DNA from: Bacteroidales bacterium
GTDB lineage: Bacteria; Bacteroidota; Bacteroidia; Bacteroidales; Muribaculaceae
Length of the DNA: 64,000 nucleotides
Direction of reading: 5' to 3'
Assembly (NCBI GenBank): GCA_004555955.1
Contig: SFJG01000001.1
Coordinates: forward strand, 1-64,000
Positions 9,427 to 19,434 of this stretch are shown here, piece after piece; the stretch's first letter is position 1, and each line of letters starts with the position of its first letter. The position numbers were made by a program, and so were the translations under genes. The notes under the pieces were generated by a model that saw only the letters and a program-made list of their open reading frames with translations, had not been told where the DNA came from and made no database searches.

Positions 9427-9900
9427 CTAAAATTCGTTAGTGAAAGCCGCCATAAGACGTTCGCGGCGCATCTGCTGATGTTCGTCGTCGGCGTAGTTTG
9501 CAAAAGGCAGAATGGCGATGCCGCCGCGCGGCGTAAAGAGCCCTCGCACCTCCAAATAGCGTGGATTCATCAGCGCCACGAGGTCTTTCATAATGATATT
9601 TACGCAGTCTTCGTGGAAGTCGCCGTGGTTGCGGAAGCTGAAGAGGTAGAGCTTGAGGCTCTTGCTCTCGACCATGTCTTCGCGGGGGATGTAGTTGATG
9701 ATTATTTTCGCGAAGTCGGGCTGTCCGGTTTTCGGGCATAGGCTCGTAAATTCCGGGCAGGTGAAGGTGACGAGATATTCGTTCTCGGGGTGCTTGTTTT
9801 TGAAAGTTTCAAGCACCTCGGGAGCGTATTTGTCGGGATATTTTGTGGCGTTGCACCCGAGAAGGGTAACGCCGGAGAGTTCGTTGTCGGTTCGTGACAT
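9427..9900 (-). CDS. queF: NADPH-dependent preQ0 reductase
   Basis: QueF reduces the nitrile of preQ0 to the amine preQ1. The protein has 157 residues, the size of the short (type I, unimodular) form. The nucleophilic Cys lies in [12 protein letters not shown], and [21 protein letters not shown] holds the family QueF motif. It comes directly before queC with one base between them and 28 bases after asnA, so an asnA-queF-queC transcript is plausible. No preQ1 riboswitch fits in the short upstream gap. queD and queE are not in the window. Confidence 0.95.
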   Translation of the reverse strand: MSRTDNELSGVTLLGCNATKYPDKYAPEVLETFKNKHPENEYLVTFTCPEFTSLCPKTGQPDFAKIIINYIPREDMVESKSLKLYLFSFRNHGDFHEDCVNIIMKDLVALMNPRYLEVRGLFTPRGGIAILPFANYADDEHQQMRRERLMAAFTNEF

Positions 9901-9928
9901 TTTTACAAGATTAGTTAATTTGACGAGT

Positions 9929-10963
9929 TTACATTAGATATATGTTATGCTTCAGACACTCTGCAACTTGCTCTTCGGGCCAAATGCTTGCTTGCACTTC
10001 GCCGATGTGCGCCTTTTGGAGCAGGAGCATACAGAGACGGCTCTGCCCAATTCCTCCGCCGATAGAGTAAGGCAATTCGCCGGCGAGCAACGAGCGGTGG
10101 AACATCAGTTGACGGCGCTCTTCGCAGCCGCGCAGACGGAGCTGCTCGGCGAGACTCTCGGCGCTGACGCGGATGCCCATCGAGGAGAGTTCGAAAGGAA
10201 TGTCGAGGACGTCGTTCCAGAGCATGATGTCGCCGTTCAGACCGCGATAGCCGTCGGAATTGAGGGTAATCCAATCGTCGTAGTCGGGGGCGCGATTGTC
10301 GTGAGGCTTGCCGTCGGAGAGCGGAGCACCGATGCCGACGATAAACACGGCACGATACTTGCGCGTCACCTCACGTTCGCGCTCTTTAGCGGTCAATCCG
10401 GGATACATGTCTATGAGTTGCTGCGAGTGGACGATGTGGATGTCGTCGGGCAGGCGCGGAATGATGTGCGGGAATCGCTCGTAGATAATCATCTCGGTTT
10501 CTTTGAGCGCGGCATAGATTTCGCGGACCGTAGCCACGAGATAGTCGAGCGTGCGGTCGCTTTCGTTGATTGTCCGCTCCCAGTCCCACTGGTCGACGTA
10601 GAGCGAGTGTATGTTGTCGAGCTCTTCGAATGTACGGATAGCGTTCATATCGGTGTAGAGACCATATCCTGCGGGGATTGCGTAAGCGCCGAGCTTGGTT
10701 CGCTTCCACTTTGCGAGAGAGTGAACCACTTCGGCATGGCGATTACCCATGTCGGCGATGTCGAACCCCACGGCATGCTCCACGCCGTTAAGGTCGTCGT
10801 TAAGACCGGTGCCCGAGAGAACGAACAGCGGTGCGGTGACGCGACGGAGGTTCAACGCCTTCGACAGGCGCTCCTGAAAAGCGTCTTTGATTATTTTGAT
10901 TGCGATTTCAGTCGTTTCAGGGAGAAGTTTTAAGTGATATTTCTCCGGAATTATGAGTCCCAT
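9929..10963 (-). CDS. asnA: Aspartate-ammonia ligase
   Basis: AsnA makes asparagine from aspartate, ammonia and ATP (AMP-forming). It is a cytoplasmic enzyme built like a class II aminoacyl-tRNA synthetase core. The 344-residue length matches the family. Typical segments are [11 protein letters not shown], the class II-like [14 protein letters not shown] near the C-terminus, and the N-terminal [17 protein letters not shown] good promoter lies 27-58 bases upstream. Confidence 0.95.
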   Translation of the reverse strand: MGLIIPEKYHLKLLPETTEIAIKIIKDAFQERLSKALNLRRVTAPLFVLSGTGLNDDLNGVEHAVGFDIADMGNRHAEVVHSLAKWKRTKLGAYAIPAGYGLYTDMNAIRTFEELDNIHSLYVDQWDWERTINESDRTLDYLVATVREIYAALKETEMIIYERFPHIIPRLPDDIHIVHSQQLIDMYPGLTAKEREREVTRKYRAVFIVGIGAPLSDGKPHDNRAPDYDDWITLNSDGYRGLNGDIMLWNDVLDIPFELSSMGIRVSAESLAEQLRLRGCEERRQLMFHRSLLAGELPYSIGGGIGQSRLCMLLLQKAHIGEVQASIWPEEQVAECLKHNIYLM

Positions 10964-10989
10964 TGGTATGATTATTTATAATTAGCGAG

Positions 10990-11021
10990 CAAAGATAGCA
11001 AAATAATCTCAAAAAGCCAAA
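10990..11021 (-). promoter_or_regulatory. Promoter of asnA
   Basis: The minus strand has TTTG (11018-11021), a 20-base spacer, then TATCTTTG (10990-10997). This is an excellent match to the Bacteroidetes consensus. Confidence 0.7.
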
Positions 11022-11083
11022 TATTTAAGCATAATGAAAGAAAATGAAAGAAAACGGCGAAAAATAAAAACAAGAGTGGCGTT

Positions 11084-11126
11084 AAAAAATCACAAGGCGC
11101 GGACCGCGACGGGTCTGCGCCTTGTG
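11084..11126 (-). terminator. Terminator of the nuclease/TonB/DUF5689 operon
   Basis: A stem of about 15 bp with one mismatch (11091-11105 with 11111-11126) begins 23 bases after the DUF5689 stop. On the minus strand it is followed by six T (11084-11089). Confidence 0.8.
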
Positions 11127-11149
11127 GATTATTTTACGACAAAAGTGTC

Positions 11150-13255
11150 TTAGAATTTGTAGTCGGTCAAAGCATTAACGCCCTTGATGCCGAGCACGGC
11201 AGCAGAAAGCGTGCCTTTTACAGTGACTTCTTTACCGAGGTTAGCGGGGTTGTCTTTGAGGTTGATAGCGGTGCGGATAGCTCCTGAAGGAAGCGAAACG
11301 GCGATGCAGTTAGCCACGTCTTTCTCAGCAGCACTTTCAGCGATGAGAACGTTTGTAGCGTTAGCACCTTCGGCAGTGAATTTCGCAGCAGTAGCAGCGT
11401 TAGTTCCGCTGCTGAAACCAACGATGTAGCCTTTCACCCAAACGCCTGTACCGGTAGCACCTGAAAGGACGTCGCCGGCGAGGTAAGGTTTAGCCTCCGA
11501 ACCGTCGTTGCTCGACGAAGGACCTGCGCCCTTCTTGCCAACGAGGACGTTGTCGACACACCAAGTAGCGTAGTTGGCATCGGTAGTTGCTTGGTAGCGC
11601 CAGCCGATGAAGATTTTCTTGCCTGCCCAAGCGCTGAGGTCGATGTTGCCCGACGATACCCAATCGCTGTAGCCCGACGAGGGAGCTGTTGCCATAGTGG
11701 CGTCGAGTTTTGTCATGTTAGCGGTAGCCGGGTCGTTGCTGTCGAGAACGTAAACTTCGAAAGTGGTATTCTTTGAGCCGTAGCCGTTTACTTGAGTTTG
11801 GAAGTTGAGCACCTTCTCGGCAAGTTTGTTGACGTTGATGCACGGAGTAATCAACCAAGAGTCGAAAGGAGCAGTACCATTGTATCCGGAAATAGTAGCG
11901 TATGTGTCGCTGTTGAATTCGCGGAGATACCAGTCTTTGTTACCCTTAACCGAAACATAAGTCCATCCGTTAGCGGCGAGGTTGTCGATTTTTGCGCTGT
12001 AGCTGTTGAAGTTTTCGTCGATTTCGCCAACGGTAACAATAGCGTTGAATACGAATTCAGAGAGAGTACCTTGGTTGTCGGTCAAACCGTTCATGCCGTA
12101 GAGCGAGCCGATAGTGCCTTTGAGGGTTATTTCCTGACCGAGGTTGTCGGGGCTGTCGGCGAGGTTAGCGCGGTTGCGGAGTTCAGAGCCTTGCGGGAGG
12201 TCGATAGCGATGCACTTGTTGAAGTCTTTTTCTGTGGGGCTATCGGCGATAACGAGCGTGTTAGGCAAAGAGAACGGAGCCGCCCATTCGATGTCGCTCG
12301 CCCTCGAAACAGAAGAAACGCCGGGAGCGACAGCGCCAACGATATAACCTTTCACCCAACCGTTTTTACCCTTGTTTGCAGTAGCGCTTGCCACTGTGAA
12401 AGGACGAATCTTGGAGCCTTCAACAGGTTCGCCGAAGATACAGTCTTCGTAAGAGCGGAGCGTGAGTTGCCAGCTACCGTTGAAGTAACCGAGGATACCA
12501 ACAATAGCGCCTTCGCCTTCGGGAAGAGTCTTGCCGTAGAAGTTAGCATAACCGCTGGTGCGCACCGTCAAAGAAGCAGTACCGTCGGTGATTGTTTGCG
12601 AAGTGGTTTTTTGATATTCAGCAAAAGTAGCCTTACCACCGTTTTCGAACGAAACGCCGTCGAAGCGAACGAGTTGGCTTTGCATTTTGATGATACCTTC
12701 TTTAGTGGTCGGGAGCGCGCTGATGGAAGTACAAATAGTGTCCATCTTAGCGGGCTCGGGAAGGCCGTTCAGTTGCGCGTGAGCTTGGAAGTGTTCGAGC
12801 GGCATGAAAGTGGTTTGCCAACCGTAAGTATCGCTGTAGTCGGGCCAACCGAATTGTTGCAAGCCGGCATATTTGCCGAGATACATGTCGGTAACGTCGA
12901 TAACCACTTCTTGACCCATTCGGTAGTCGGTGTAAAGGCTGTTTTGGTTGATAGAGAACGTAACGGCAGAAGTTTCGTCTTGGATGACGAGGTTTTTGTA
13001 GATGTTGCCGGAAGCGTCAGAGCTGATAACGCGACCCTTGATGATGATGTGTTCGCCTTCGTCGGTAAGACCGATAGTGTCGACGCCGTTAGTTTCGTCG
13101 AACCAATATTTAGCCTTCAAGTCGTAGATTGAAGTGTTAGCCTCGATAGTAGCAACGGGGCCTGCCAAAGGCGGTGTGTCCCAGTCGTCATCACAACTTG
13201 TAATGCCGAGAGCGGCAAAGAGCATCGCCGATAGATATAATTTTACGTGTTTCAT
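11150..13255 (-). CDS. DUF5689 surface lipoprotein
   Basis: A 701-residue lipoprotein: the signal sequence ends in a lipobox-like GITSC with Cys near 21, followed by DDD. A DUF5689-type domain (about 35-265) comes first. Then come a DUF6359-like OB-fold segment (about 280-395, GWVKGYIVGAV), a choice-of-anchor J-like jellyroll (about 405-585) and a second DUF6359-like segment (about 595-701, VWVKGYIVGFS). It is the last gene of an operon with a TonB receptor and a secreted EEP-family enzyme, so it is probably a surface partner that captures substrate. OB folds often bind nucleic acids or sugars. The specific role is inference. Confidence 0.75.
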   Translation of the reverse strand: MKHVKLYLSAMLFAALGITSCDDDWDTPPLAGPVATIEANTSIYDLKAKYWFDETNGVDTIGLTDEGEHIIIKGRVISSDASGNIYKNLVIQDETSAVTFSINQNSLYTDYRMGQEVVIDVTDMYLGKYAGLQQFGWPDYSDTYGWQTTFMPLEHFQAHAQLNGLPEPAKMDTICTSISALPTTKEGIIKMQSQLVRFDGVSFENGGKATFAEYQKTTSQTITDGTASLTVRTSGYANFYGKTLPEGEGAIVGILGYFNGSWQLTLRSYEDCIFGEPVEGSKIRPFTVASATANKGKNGWVKGYIVGAVAPGVSSVSRASDIEWAAPFSLPNTLVIADSPTEKDFNKCIAIDLPQGSELRNRANLADSPDNLGQEITLKGTIGSLYGMNGLTDNQGTLSEFVFNAIVTVGEIDENFNSYSAKIDNLAANGWTYVSVKGNKDWYLREFNSDTYATISGYNGTAPFDSWLITPCINVNKLAEKVLNFQTQVNGYGSKNTTFEVYVLDSNDPATANMTKLDATMATAPSSGYSDWVSSGNIDLSAWAGKKIFIGWRYQATTDANYATWCVDNVLVGKKGAGPSSSNDGSEAKPYLAGDVLSGATGTGVWVKGYIVGFSSGTNAATAAKFTAEGANATNVLIAESAAEKDVANCIAVSLPSGAIRTAINLKDNPANLGKEVTVKGTLSAAVLGIKGVNALTDYKF

Positions 13256-13289
13256 ATCTTAGTTTGTTTTATTTGTTCGAAAATGTTTA

Positions 13290-16028
13290 TTAGAATTTGA
13301 TACCTACATTGGCAAATACTCTGATGCCTTGAGTGTAGTAATATTTGTTAGCGTATTTGTTAACATCGTAGTCGGTGTAGTCGAAACGGTTTTGTTGGTA
13401 ACCACCGGTTTGGATGTTTTTCTTGTTAAGGATGTTGTTGACACTCACGTTGAAGTTGAGCGACATTTTGCGGTTTACGTAGATAAGTTTACCGATGCTT
13501 GCGTTGAGCGTGAAAGCGTCGCGAAGCTTGTCTTGGTGAGTGATTTCCTTAACTTTTTCGATATACTCTTCTTTCGAGTCGCAACCGAGCATACCTTCTA
13601 TATAGATGTGGCGGAGCGGAGTAACTTGGATGTAGCTGTCGCCGGTCCAAGAGCCGTTGAGTTCGAGGAACCACATGTGAGGAGCGTTATAGTTCACCGA
13701 GAGGCTACCAACAGTTTGCGGGCCGTTAGGCAAGTAGAAGTTCTTGAGGTAAACCACATCGGTGCGGTCTTCGATAGCACCGTTTTCAGCGCTACGGAAA
13801 GCCGTTGGGCGGTTCTTGTATTGATATTTTGAGATAGAACCGGCAGCAGTGATAGTGAGGTCGGAAGTAACCTTGTAAGCCACGCCGAGTTCAACACCCT
13901 TGTGAGTTTTGTTGATACCGGTGAGGGCGTAGTTTACGAAAGTAGAGAGACCGTCGTCGTAGAACGAAGAGCGCTCAATGGCATCGTAGAAGTTAGTCCA
14001 ATAACCGGAAATCGAGCCGTGGAACTTACGATAGTTGAACGTATAAGTAAGGTCGGCAGCGAGGTCGCGTTCGTTCGTATAATCGATGGCAGTATCTTTG
14101 ATACGCGGAGAGATGTATACGTTGTTGGCATAAGGAGCGCGCGTGCCGTAAGAAACGTTAAGGGTAATGAAGTTTTTGCCGTTAGGCTTGTAAGTACCGC
14201 CGACTTTAACCATACCGTTGTCGAAAGAGTGGCTTTTGCCTTTTCCGTAAGAGTTTTCGGGGGCACGACCGTTGCGCATCTTACCATCGCGTTGGAATTG
14301 AGTGTATGTCAACTTCAAGCCGTAGTTGAAATCCCAGTGAGCGAGGTTGACGATGTTTTGGAGCCAAGCCTCAGCGATGAACGAGTTGATATCGTAGTCG
14401 TAACCGAAACGGTCGCCTTCGTAGATTTTACGGTCGGGATTGTTAAGGTCGTTTTGGAGCATGTCGGGATTGTCGGGGAAGTCGCGTTCGGAGTATTGGT
14501 CGGTATCCATCCAATAGCAACCGCCGAGGAGGTCACGCATTGTTTTGTAGTAAGAAGCACGCGACCAGTTCACGCCGATACCAGCTTGGAGAGTCATGTG
14601 GTCGTTAAGACGATGGTTGAGCGTCGAGTTGAGGATGAAGTTCTTCATATCACTGTGACGGTCTTCGAGGATGTAGCTCGAGCCGCGATATTCCGTACCC
14701 ATTTGTTCGCTTTCGAGCAAAGCAAGCGAGTTGACGTTGTAGAGACGATTCCAATCGAGTTGACGTTGCGAAACGTTGTTTTCCCACAAGTTCTTATAGT
14801 ATTCGTAAGCTTCGGGCTTGTCGTCGAAGTAAGACGGCAAGTAGCGATAGTAGTCGGGACGCGGGTCAGAGACGTTATACCAGTTGAGCGCCGACGAAGA
14901 GTAGAACGACGACTTGAAAGCGGCAGCCGTGTTGATTTGCGAGCCCGATTTGGGTTTCCAAATCCAGTTGACGATTACAGTCGGGTCGAACGATTCAACG
15001 ATTTTCGCGGAGCGTTTTTCGCCTTGATACCAACCCCAGTTCGGGTTGTAGAGGTAAGAGTCGGCGAGTTGGTAAGCCTCTTCGAAAGTAGCCGAGTTGG
15101 TAGCGCGTTCTGTAGGCGCACCGAAAGCTGTAATGTTCAAGCTGTGACGGCTGTTGAATTGCTTCTCAAGCGAGAGGAACAAGCCTCCGGAGTGGTAGAA
15201 AGTACCTTCGACAATACCTTCTTTGCTGTAACGGCCGATAGCGGAGAGCGCGAAAGCCCAACCGTTTTTGCGCACGCCGGTAGCATAAGTAATCATACCG
15301 CGATAAGCGTAAGAGCCGTTAGTGTAAGCCAGGCTACCGCGGAAACCGGGAGCGAAAGCAGAAGCAGTAGAGTTGATGCTTGTAGCGCCGCCGATTTCAC
15401 CGAGGGAGAACGCCGAAGTGTTTAATCCCGTCGACACCGAACGGCTTTTGAAGGCTTGGTTCATACCGCCGAGCATGGAGTAGCTGAAACGGCCGCGGAT
15501 AGCGTCGGTGAAGTGCACGCCATTGATGTAAGTTTGTGAATACTCCGAGTCGTAACCGCGGATGCGGAAGCGTGTCGCGCTAAAGTCGTAGTTAGCGGCA
15601 GAGTAGTACACGTTGTCGGAAGCGCCGGAAAGCATACCGATAGATTGGTCATTGCCCTCCTCGTCTTCGAGTTGGTTTTGGTCGATGATGACTGCAGTGT
15701 CGTAGCTGTTAGAGTCTTCATCTTCGCTTGTAAGTTTGATAGTGCCGAGGTCGTCGATGACGCCACTTACAAAGGTGATGTCTTTGACGAAATCCTCAAA
15801 GCCGTAAGCAATGATGTTGACGGTTTGAGTACCCGGCGCAGCATTAGAAATGAGGAAATCACCGCCGGGGCCGGTAGTAGCGCTAATCCCTTGACTCGTC
15901 AAGAGGACAGTAGCGCCGGGAACGGGAGCCCCTGTGGCGTCGACTACAGCACCTCGCAATCCTGTCCGCTGTGCGGCAGCCGGCAGTACTGCAAAGATGA
16001 GTAGCAGTAAGAAAAGTTTGATTTTCAT
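13290..16028 (-). CDS. TonB-dependent outer-membrane receptor
   Basis: A 912-residue receptor with a signal peptide (MKIKLFLLLLIFAVLPAAAQ). A carboxypeptidase-regulatory-like beta domain (about 22-95, GAVVDATGAPVPGATVLL) comes first, then a plug (about 110-230, FRIRGYDSEYSQTYINGV) and a long beta-barrel ending in Phe (RVFANVGIKF), as outer-membrane barrels do. It imports a ligand across the outer membrane using TonB energy. No SusD partner is adjacent; its partners are a secreted EEP-family enzyme upstream (36-base gap) and a DUF5689 lipoprotein downstream (34-base gap). The substrate is not proven; nucleic-acid-derived material is suggested by the neighbour. Confidence 0.85.
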   Translation of the reverse strand: MKIKLFLLLLIFAVLPAAAQRTGLRGAVVDATGAPVPGATVLLTSQGISATTGPGGDFLISNAAPGTQTVNIIAYGFEDFVKDITFVSGVIDDLGTIKLTSEDEDSNSYDTAVIIDQNQLEDEEGNDQSIGMLSGASDNVYYSAANYDFSATRFRIRGYDSEYSQTYINGVHFTDAIRGRFSYSMLGGMNQAFKSRSVSTGLNTSAFSLGEIGGATSINSTASAFAPGFRGSLAYTNGSYAYRGMITYATGVRKNGWAFALSAIGRYSKEGIVEGTFYHSGGLFLSLEKQFNSRHSLNITAFGAPTERATNSATFEEAYQLADSYLYNPNWGWYQGEKRSAKIVESFDPTVIVNWIWKPKSGSQINTAAAFKSSFYSSSALNWYNVSDPRPDYYRYLPSYFDDKPEAYEYYKNLWENNVSQRQLDWNRLYNVNSLALLESEQMGTEYRGSSYILEDRHSDMKNFILNSTLNHRLNDHMTLQAGIGVNWSRASYYKTMRDLLGGCYWMDTDQYSERDFPDNPDMLQNDLNNPDRKIYEGDRFGYDYDINSFIAEAWLQNIVNLAHWDFNYGLKLTYTQFQRDGKMRNGRAPENSYGKGKSHSFDNGMVKVGGTYKPNGKNFITLNVSYGTRAPYANNVYISPRIKDTAIDYTNERDLAADLTYTFNYRKFHGSISGYWTNFYDAIERSSFYDDGLSTFVNYALTGINKTHKGVELGVAYKVTSDLTITAAGSISKYQYKNRPTAFRSAENGAIEDRTDVVYLKNFYLPNGPQTVGSLSVNYNAPHMWFLELNGSWTGDSYIQVTPLRHIYIEGMLGCDSKEEYIEKVKEITHQDKLRDAFTLNASIGKLIYVNRKMSLNFNVSVNNILNKKNIQTGGYQQNRFDYTDYDVNKYANKYYYTQGIRVFANVGIKF

Positions 16029-16064
16029 AATTAAACTACGGGTTAGATATTAATATTATTATAA

Positions 16065-17102
16065 TTATTGTTTTACTTTGACTTCACGAGCGAGGAACAC
16101 TTGCGTCGGGAAGTGGTCGGAGAAACCGTTAAGGAACACACCACCGCTGAAGGTACGCAAGGGAGCCCCCGACTCGTTACGCATCTCGGGCACGTCGTTG
16201 TGAACTTTACACTTGAAATATTTCAGGGTAGAACGGTCGTCGCCGATAAGGTAAGAGCTGAGCATGATTTGGTCGAACAAGTTCCACTGTCCGCGATAAG
16301 CGAGGGTGCCGACGCCGTTGTCGAGCACTTCCCAGAACGGGTTGAACCAGCCGCCTTCTTTGACGTCTTTAATTTTCTTAACAGCGCCGATAGCCTTAGC
16401 GCAAGAGTCGTTGCTCGGGTCGTCGTTAAGGTCGCCCATGATGATAATGCCCTGGTTGGGGTCGACAGCCAGACAAGAGTCGGCGATGTGCTTGCAGAGA
16501 TTAGCGGCAGCCACGCGGAGGTGACGGCTCGACGCTTCACCGCCCAAGCGCGAAGGCCAGTGGTTGACGATGATGCTGATTTTTTCGCCGGCGAGCAAAC
16601 CGGTCACACAGGTTTGGTCGCGAGTGCGGAAGTTGGGCATGTCGGGGATGGAGAGCGTGTGATGAGTAACATTGAGCACACGGAACATGCGCGGATTGTA
16701 GAGAAATCCAACGTCGACACCACGGCGGTCCGGGCTGTCGTGATGGATAATTTGATAGTTGAGCTCCTTCAGTTGCGGGTCTTTGACGATGTCTTCGAGC
16801 ACTGTGCGGTTTTCAATCTCGGAAACGCCGATGATAGCCGGTCCTTTCGGGGTTATGTCGGTTTTCATACGGCTGATGGCGAACGCCATGTTGTGAACTT
16901 TGCTCCAGTACTTGTTGCCGTCCCACTGACGTTGTCCGTTAGGCGAAAACTCAAGGTCGTATTTACCATTATTATTAATGGTGTCAAATAAGTTTTCGAG
17001 GTTGTAGAATGCCACTCCAAAAACTTTGTAATTCTTCTGCTGCGCTGTCAGCAGAGGTAATGCCATAATAATGGCTAAGGTTAATGTTAGGATACGTTTC
17101 AT
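16065..17102 (-). CDS. Secreted endonuclease/exonuclease/phosphatase family enzyme
   Basis: A 345-residue EEP-superfamily (DNase I-like) hydrolase with a signal peptide (MKRILTLTLAIIMALPLLTA). Motifs are FYNLENLFDT, the metal-binding Glu in GVSEIENR, the catalytic region IIMGDLNDDPSND, and the C-terminal SDHFPTQV with the family His. The likely action is cleavage of phosphodiester or phosphate-ester bonds outside the cytoplasm. An in-frame ATG at 17123 adds a short tail that spoils the signal peptide, so I chose 17102. First gene of the operon with the TonB receptor. Whether it cuts DNA, RNA or a lipid headgroup is not decided by the sequence. Confidence 0.85.
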   Translation of the reverse strand: MKRILTLTLAIIMALPLLTAQQKNYKVFGVAFYNLENLFDTINNNGKYDLEFSPNGQRQWDGNKYWSKVHNMAFAISRMKTDITPKGPAIIGVSEIENRTVLEDIVKDPQLKELNYQIIHHDSPDRRGVDVGFLYNPRMFRVLNVTHHTLSIPDMPNFRTRDQTCVTGLLAGEKISIIVNHWPSRLGGEASSRHLRVAAANLCKHIADSCLAVDPNQGIIIMGDLNDDPSNDSCAKAIGAVKKIKDVKEGGWFNPFWEVLDNGVGTLAYRGQWNLFDQIMLSSYLIGDDRSTLKYFKCKVHNDVPEMRNESGAPLRTFSGGVFLNGFSDHFPTQVFLAREVKVKQ

Positions 17103-17145
17103 AGTCTCAATATTGCGACACAAATTTTAATATGGAAAAGAATTC

Positions 17146-17174
17146 CAAAAATAGTAAATTTTTGTCACTCACAA
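17146..17174 (-). promoter_or_regulatory. Promoter of the EEP/TonB/DUF5689 operon
   Basis: The minus strand reads TATTTTTG (17146-17153), with TTG (17172-17174) 18 bases upstream; the spacing is one base short of typical. It lies 44 bases before the ATG. Confidence 0.45.
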
Positions 17175-17280
17175 CGAAAAAGTTCAAATTTTTTCGTTTT
17201 TTAGGGATTATTTTTTCATGAAGAGATACGGAAATAAGAACTTTTGACCACAAATTAGCAAAAATCCACCTTTTAAATGA

Positions 17281-17850
17281 CTATTTATTTGAAAGGAATA
17301 GAACCGCCTCGCGCCCGACGTTGAAGAGCAAGTCGAGTATGCTCAACGAGGAGATGAAACCGTGTCGCGCTTGCCAAATTTGGTAGTATTTACCCGGGAG
17401 CGGCACGATGTCGGCAGAGACTGCGTCGGCAGTGTCGGCGACGGTAGTTATGGGGAGGTCGAGAAAATCGACCACGGCATTGTGGATAGCCATGTTTAAG
17501 TCGAAGATACGCGTCTTCGATTCGTCGAAGATAATGTTTCGGAGGTCGTCGGCAAAGTATTCGAAAAACGGCGTTCGACCGTAAGCCGAATAGAGAGCCC
17601 CCCAATGGTTGTGTCGCCAGTTGGCATGCTCGGCGATAGCGACGTCGGCAATGGGCTGCGAGGCGTGCGGGCGCGCCAGCGGTACGGTGAGCGTTTGGCG
17701 TCCGGAGGGAGTTGCAATCTGCATACGGTTCAGGGCACGTCGACGCTTGTCGTAGCGGGCATCGGCGGCAAAGCAGACGCAACCGGCGCGAAGCATAGCA
17801 GCGTAAGCCTCAACGCCGGCGGCGTATTCGGAATCGAATCGAGTAATCAT
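17281..17850 (-). CDS. WbqC-like family protein
   Basis: A 189-residue protein of the WbqC-like family. Supporting segments are RRALNRMQIATPSGRQTLTV, the conserved WRHNHWGALYSAYGRTPFFEY and LDLLFNVG near the end. Family members occur in polysaccharide loci and next to lepB in Bacteroidetes; the biochemical role is not established. The start overlaps the lepB stop by 4 bases, so it is the last gene of dapB-lepB-wbqC. Confidence 0.75.
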   Translation of the reverse strand: MITRFDSEYAAGVEAYAAMLRAGCVCFAADARYDKRRRALNRMQIATPSGRQTLTVPLARPHASQPIADVAIAEHANWRHNHWGALYSAYGRTPFFEYFADDLRNIIFDESKTRIFDLNMAIHNAVVDFLDLPITTVADTADAVSADIVPLPGKYYQIWQARHGFISSLSILDLLFNVGREAVLFLSNK

Positions 17851-19427
17851 TTGTCGGGATTAGCCGCTTTAAACATACGGTCGAAGCGGAAACCGGAGAA
17901 TAAGCCTTTCTCTTCGTCGATAGAGATGATTACAAACATCGGCGTACCGACGATGTGGTCTTCGGGGACGAAACCCCAGTAGCGTGAGTCGGCTGAATTA
18001 TCGCGGTTGTCGCCCATCATCCAGTAGTAGTCCATCTTGAAAGTATAACTGTCGGTTTCGACGCCGTTGACGAGCACACGGTCAGACTCGATGGTAAGCG
18101 TGTTTCCCTCGTAGGCTTCAATGCAGCGCTTGTAGATAGGTGCATTGAAAGGCGTAAGGCGAAGGGTTGCGCCGCGGCGAGGAATCCAGATGCCGTTTTT
18201 GAGGTTAACGGCGTAGTCGGACCGCGTCCAACCGTAGTCGCGATAGACCGGATAGACGGGGAATTCTTCGTAGGTTGCGATACGCTCGATGCTGACGACG
18301 TTGTCGAGAGTTTTAAGGTAGTTGACCGAGGCATATGTCAGCGGCAGAGCGTAGACGAGACGTTTGTTGCCGCCCATGTCGACTGTTTGTGGTTCGCCGC
18401 GGTCGGCAAGACTGACGTCGAGCGACTCCCAAATGCTGTCGGCAATTGGAGTGCCGTTGGTCGACACGAAGTAGTTATACTGAACGTTTTTTGGCTCGGT
18501 GAGGGGTTTTCCGTTGATATAGACGATGTTGTTATCGATTTTGAGATATTCACCGGGGAGACCGATGCAGCGTTTCACGTAGTTTTCGCGGCGGTCGACG
18601 GGACGATAAATCACGTCGCCAAACTGTTCGGGATTGCTGCTAACCACTTGGGCACCGATATCCATAACCATCTGAGAATAAGCATACGAGCCTTTTTCGG
18701 GAGTTGTTATTCCTTGTTGGGCTGCCGACGATTCGCCGATTTTGTAGCAGAGCGTATAGTAGTCGGGGTTCTGACATTTGAAGGCGGTTACGTCGCCGGC
18801 GGGGAAGTTGAACACGACGATGTCGCCGCGCTCGATGCTACGGAGTCCGGCAAGGCGATGATAGCTGAGTTGCGGGCGGTCGAGGTAGCTCTTCGTGTTG
18901 ATTATGGGGAAAGTGTTTTGACAAAGCGGGAAGTGGATTGGCGTCTGCGGCACGCGAGGCCCGTAGACCACCTTGTTGACCCACAAGAAGTCGCCGATAA
19001 GCAACGACTTTTCGAGCGACGACGACGGAATTTTATAGTTTTGACCGACGAAAGCGAAAATGAAATATACCAGGACGAGCGCATAAGCAATCGAATCGAC
19101 CCAGCTCATAATGGTGCGAACTGTCTTGTTTTTAGAGTATTTCCACCAATTCCAAGGGATGTAGAGCGTAATGTAGATGTCGAAAAGCAGGGGATAGGCA
19201 AGGAGCACCCATGGATTTTGGAGCCAGAAGACCCATGCGAAGAAGATTAACGAGACGATGGCAAAACGCACCCAACGAGTCGTTTTGACCAATCGCAAAC
19301 GTTCGGCAAACGATTTGCCCTTTTCGGGGCGTTCGCCCGAGTCGTCGCTGTTGGATTTATTCGGCGTTCTATTCGAGGAATTAGAATGCGCATTTAAGAC
19401 GTTCTTTTCATCTCTTATATCAACCAT
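17847..19427 (-). CDS. lepB: Signal peptidase I
   Basis: A membrane serine protease (S26) that removes signal peptides from exported proteins. At 526 residues it is long, as in Bacteroidetes. The charged N-terminus is followed by hydrophobic segments at about 50-85 and 105-125. The nucleophile region is IPSSSLEKSLLIGD, the general-base Lys lies in ENYVKRCIGLPGEYLKID, and the C-terminal box is MMGDNRDNSADSRYWGFVP. A long insertion separates these boxes. It lies between dapB (7-base gap) and wbqC (4-base overlap). Confidence 0.93.
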   Translation of the reverse strand: MVDIRDEKNVLNAHSNSSNRTPNKSNSDDSGERPEKGKSFAERLRLVKTTRWVRFAIVSLIFFAWVFWLQNPWVLLAYPLLFDIYITLYIPWNWWKYSKNKTVRTIMSWVDSIAYALVLVYFIFAFVGQNYKIPSSSLEKSLLIGDFLWVNKVVYGPRVPQTPIHFPLCQNTFPIINTKSYLDRPQLSYHRLAGLRSIERGDIVVFNFPAGDVTAFKCQNPDYYTLCYKIGESSAAQQGITTPEKGSYAYSQMVMDIGAQVVSSNPEQFGDVIYRPVDRRENYVKRCIGLPGEYLKIDNNIVYINGKPLTEPKNVQYNYFVSTNGTPIADSIWESLDVSLADRGEPQTVDMGGNKRLVYALPLTYASVNYLKTLDNVVSIERIATYEEFPVYPVYRDYGWTRSDYAVNLKNGIWIPRRGATLRLTPFNAPIYKRCIEAYEGNTLTIESDRVLVNGVETDSYTFKMDYYWMMGDNRDNSADSRYWGFVPEDHIVGTPMFVIISIDEEKGLFSGFRFDRMFKAANPDK

Positions 19428-19434
19428 TGTAAAA

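Noticed and set aside
9901..9928. preQ1 riboswitch before queF
   Set aside because: Only 28 bases separate asnA and queF, with no pseudoknot-like sequence.
13902..15425. A 507-codon + strand frame inside the TonB receptor gene
   Set aside because: It is the complement of beta-barrel coding sequence; low complexity rich in Val, Glu and Arg, with no motif.
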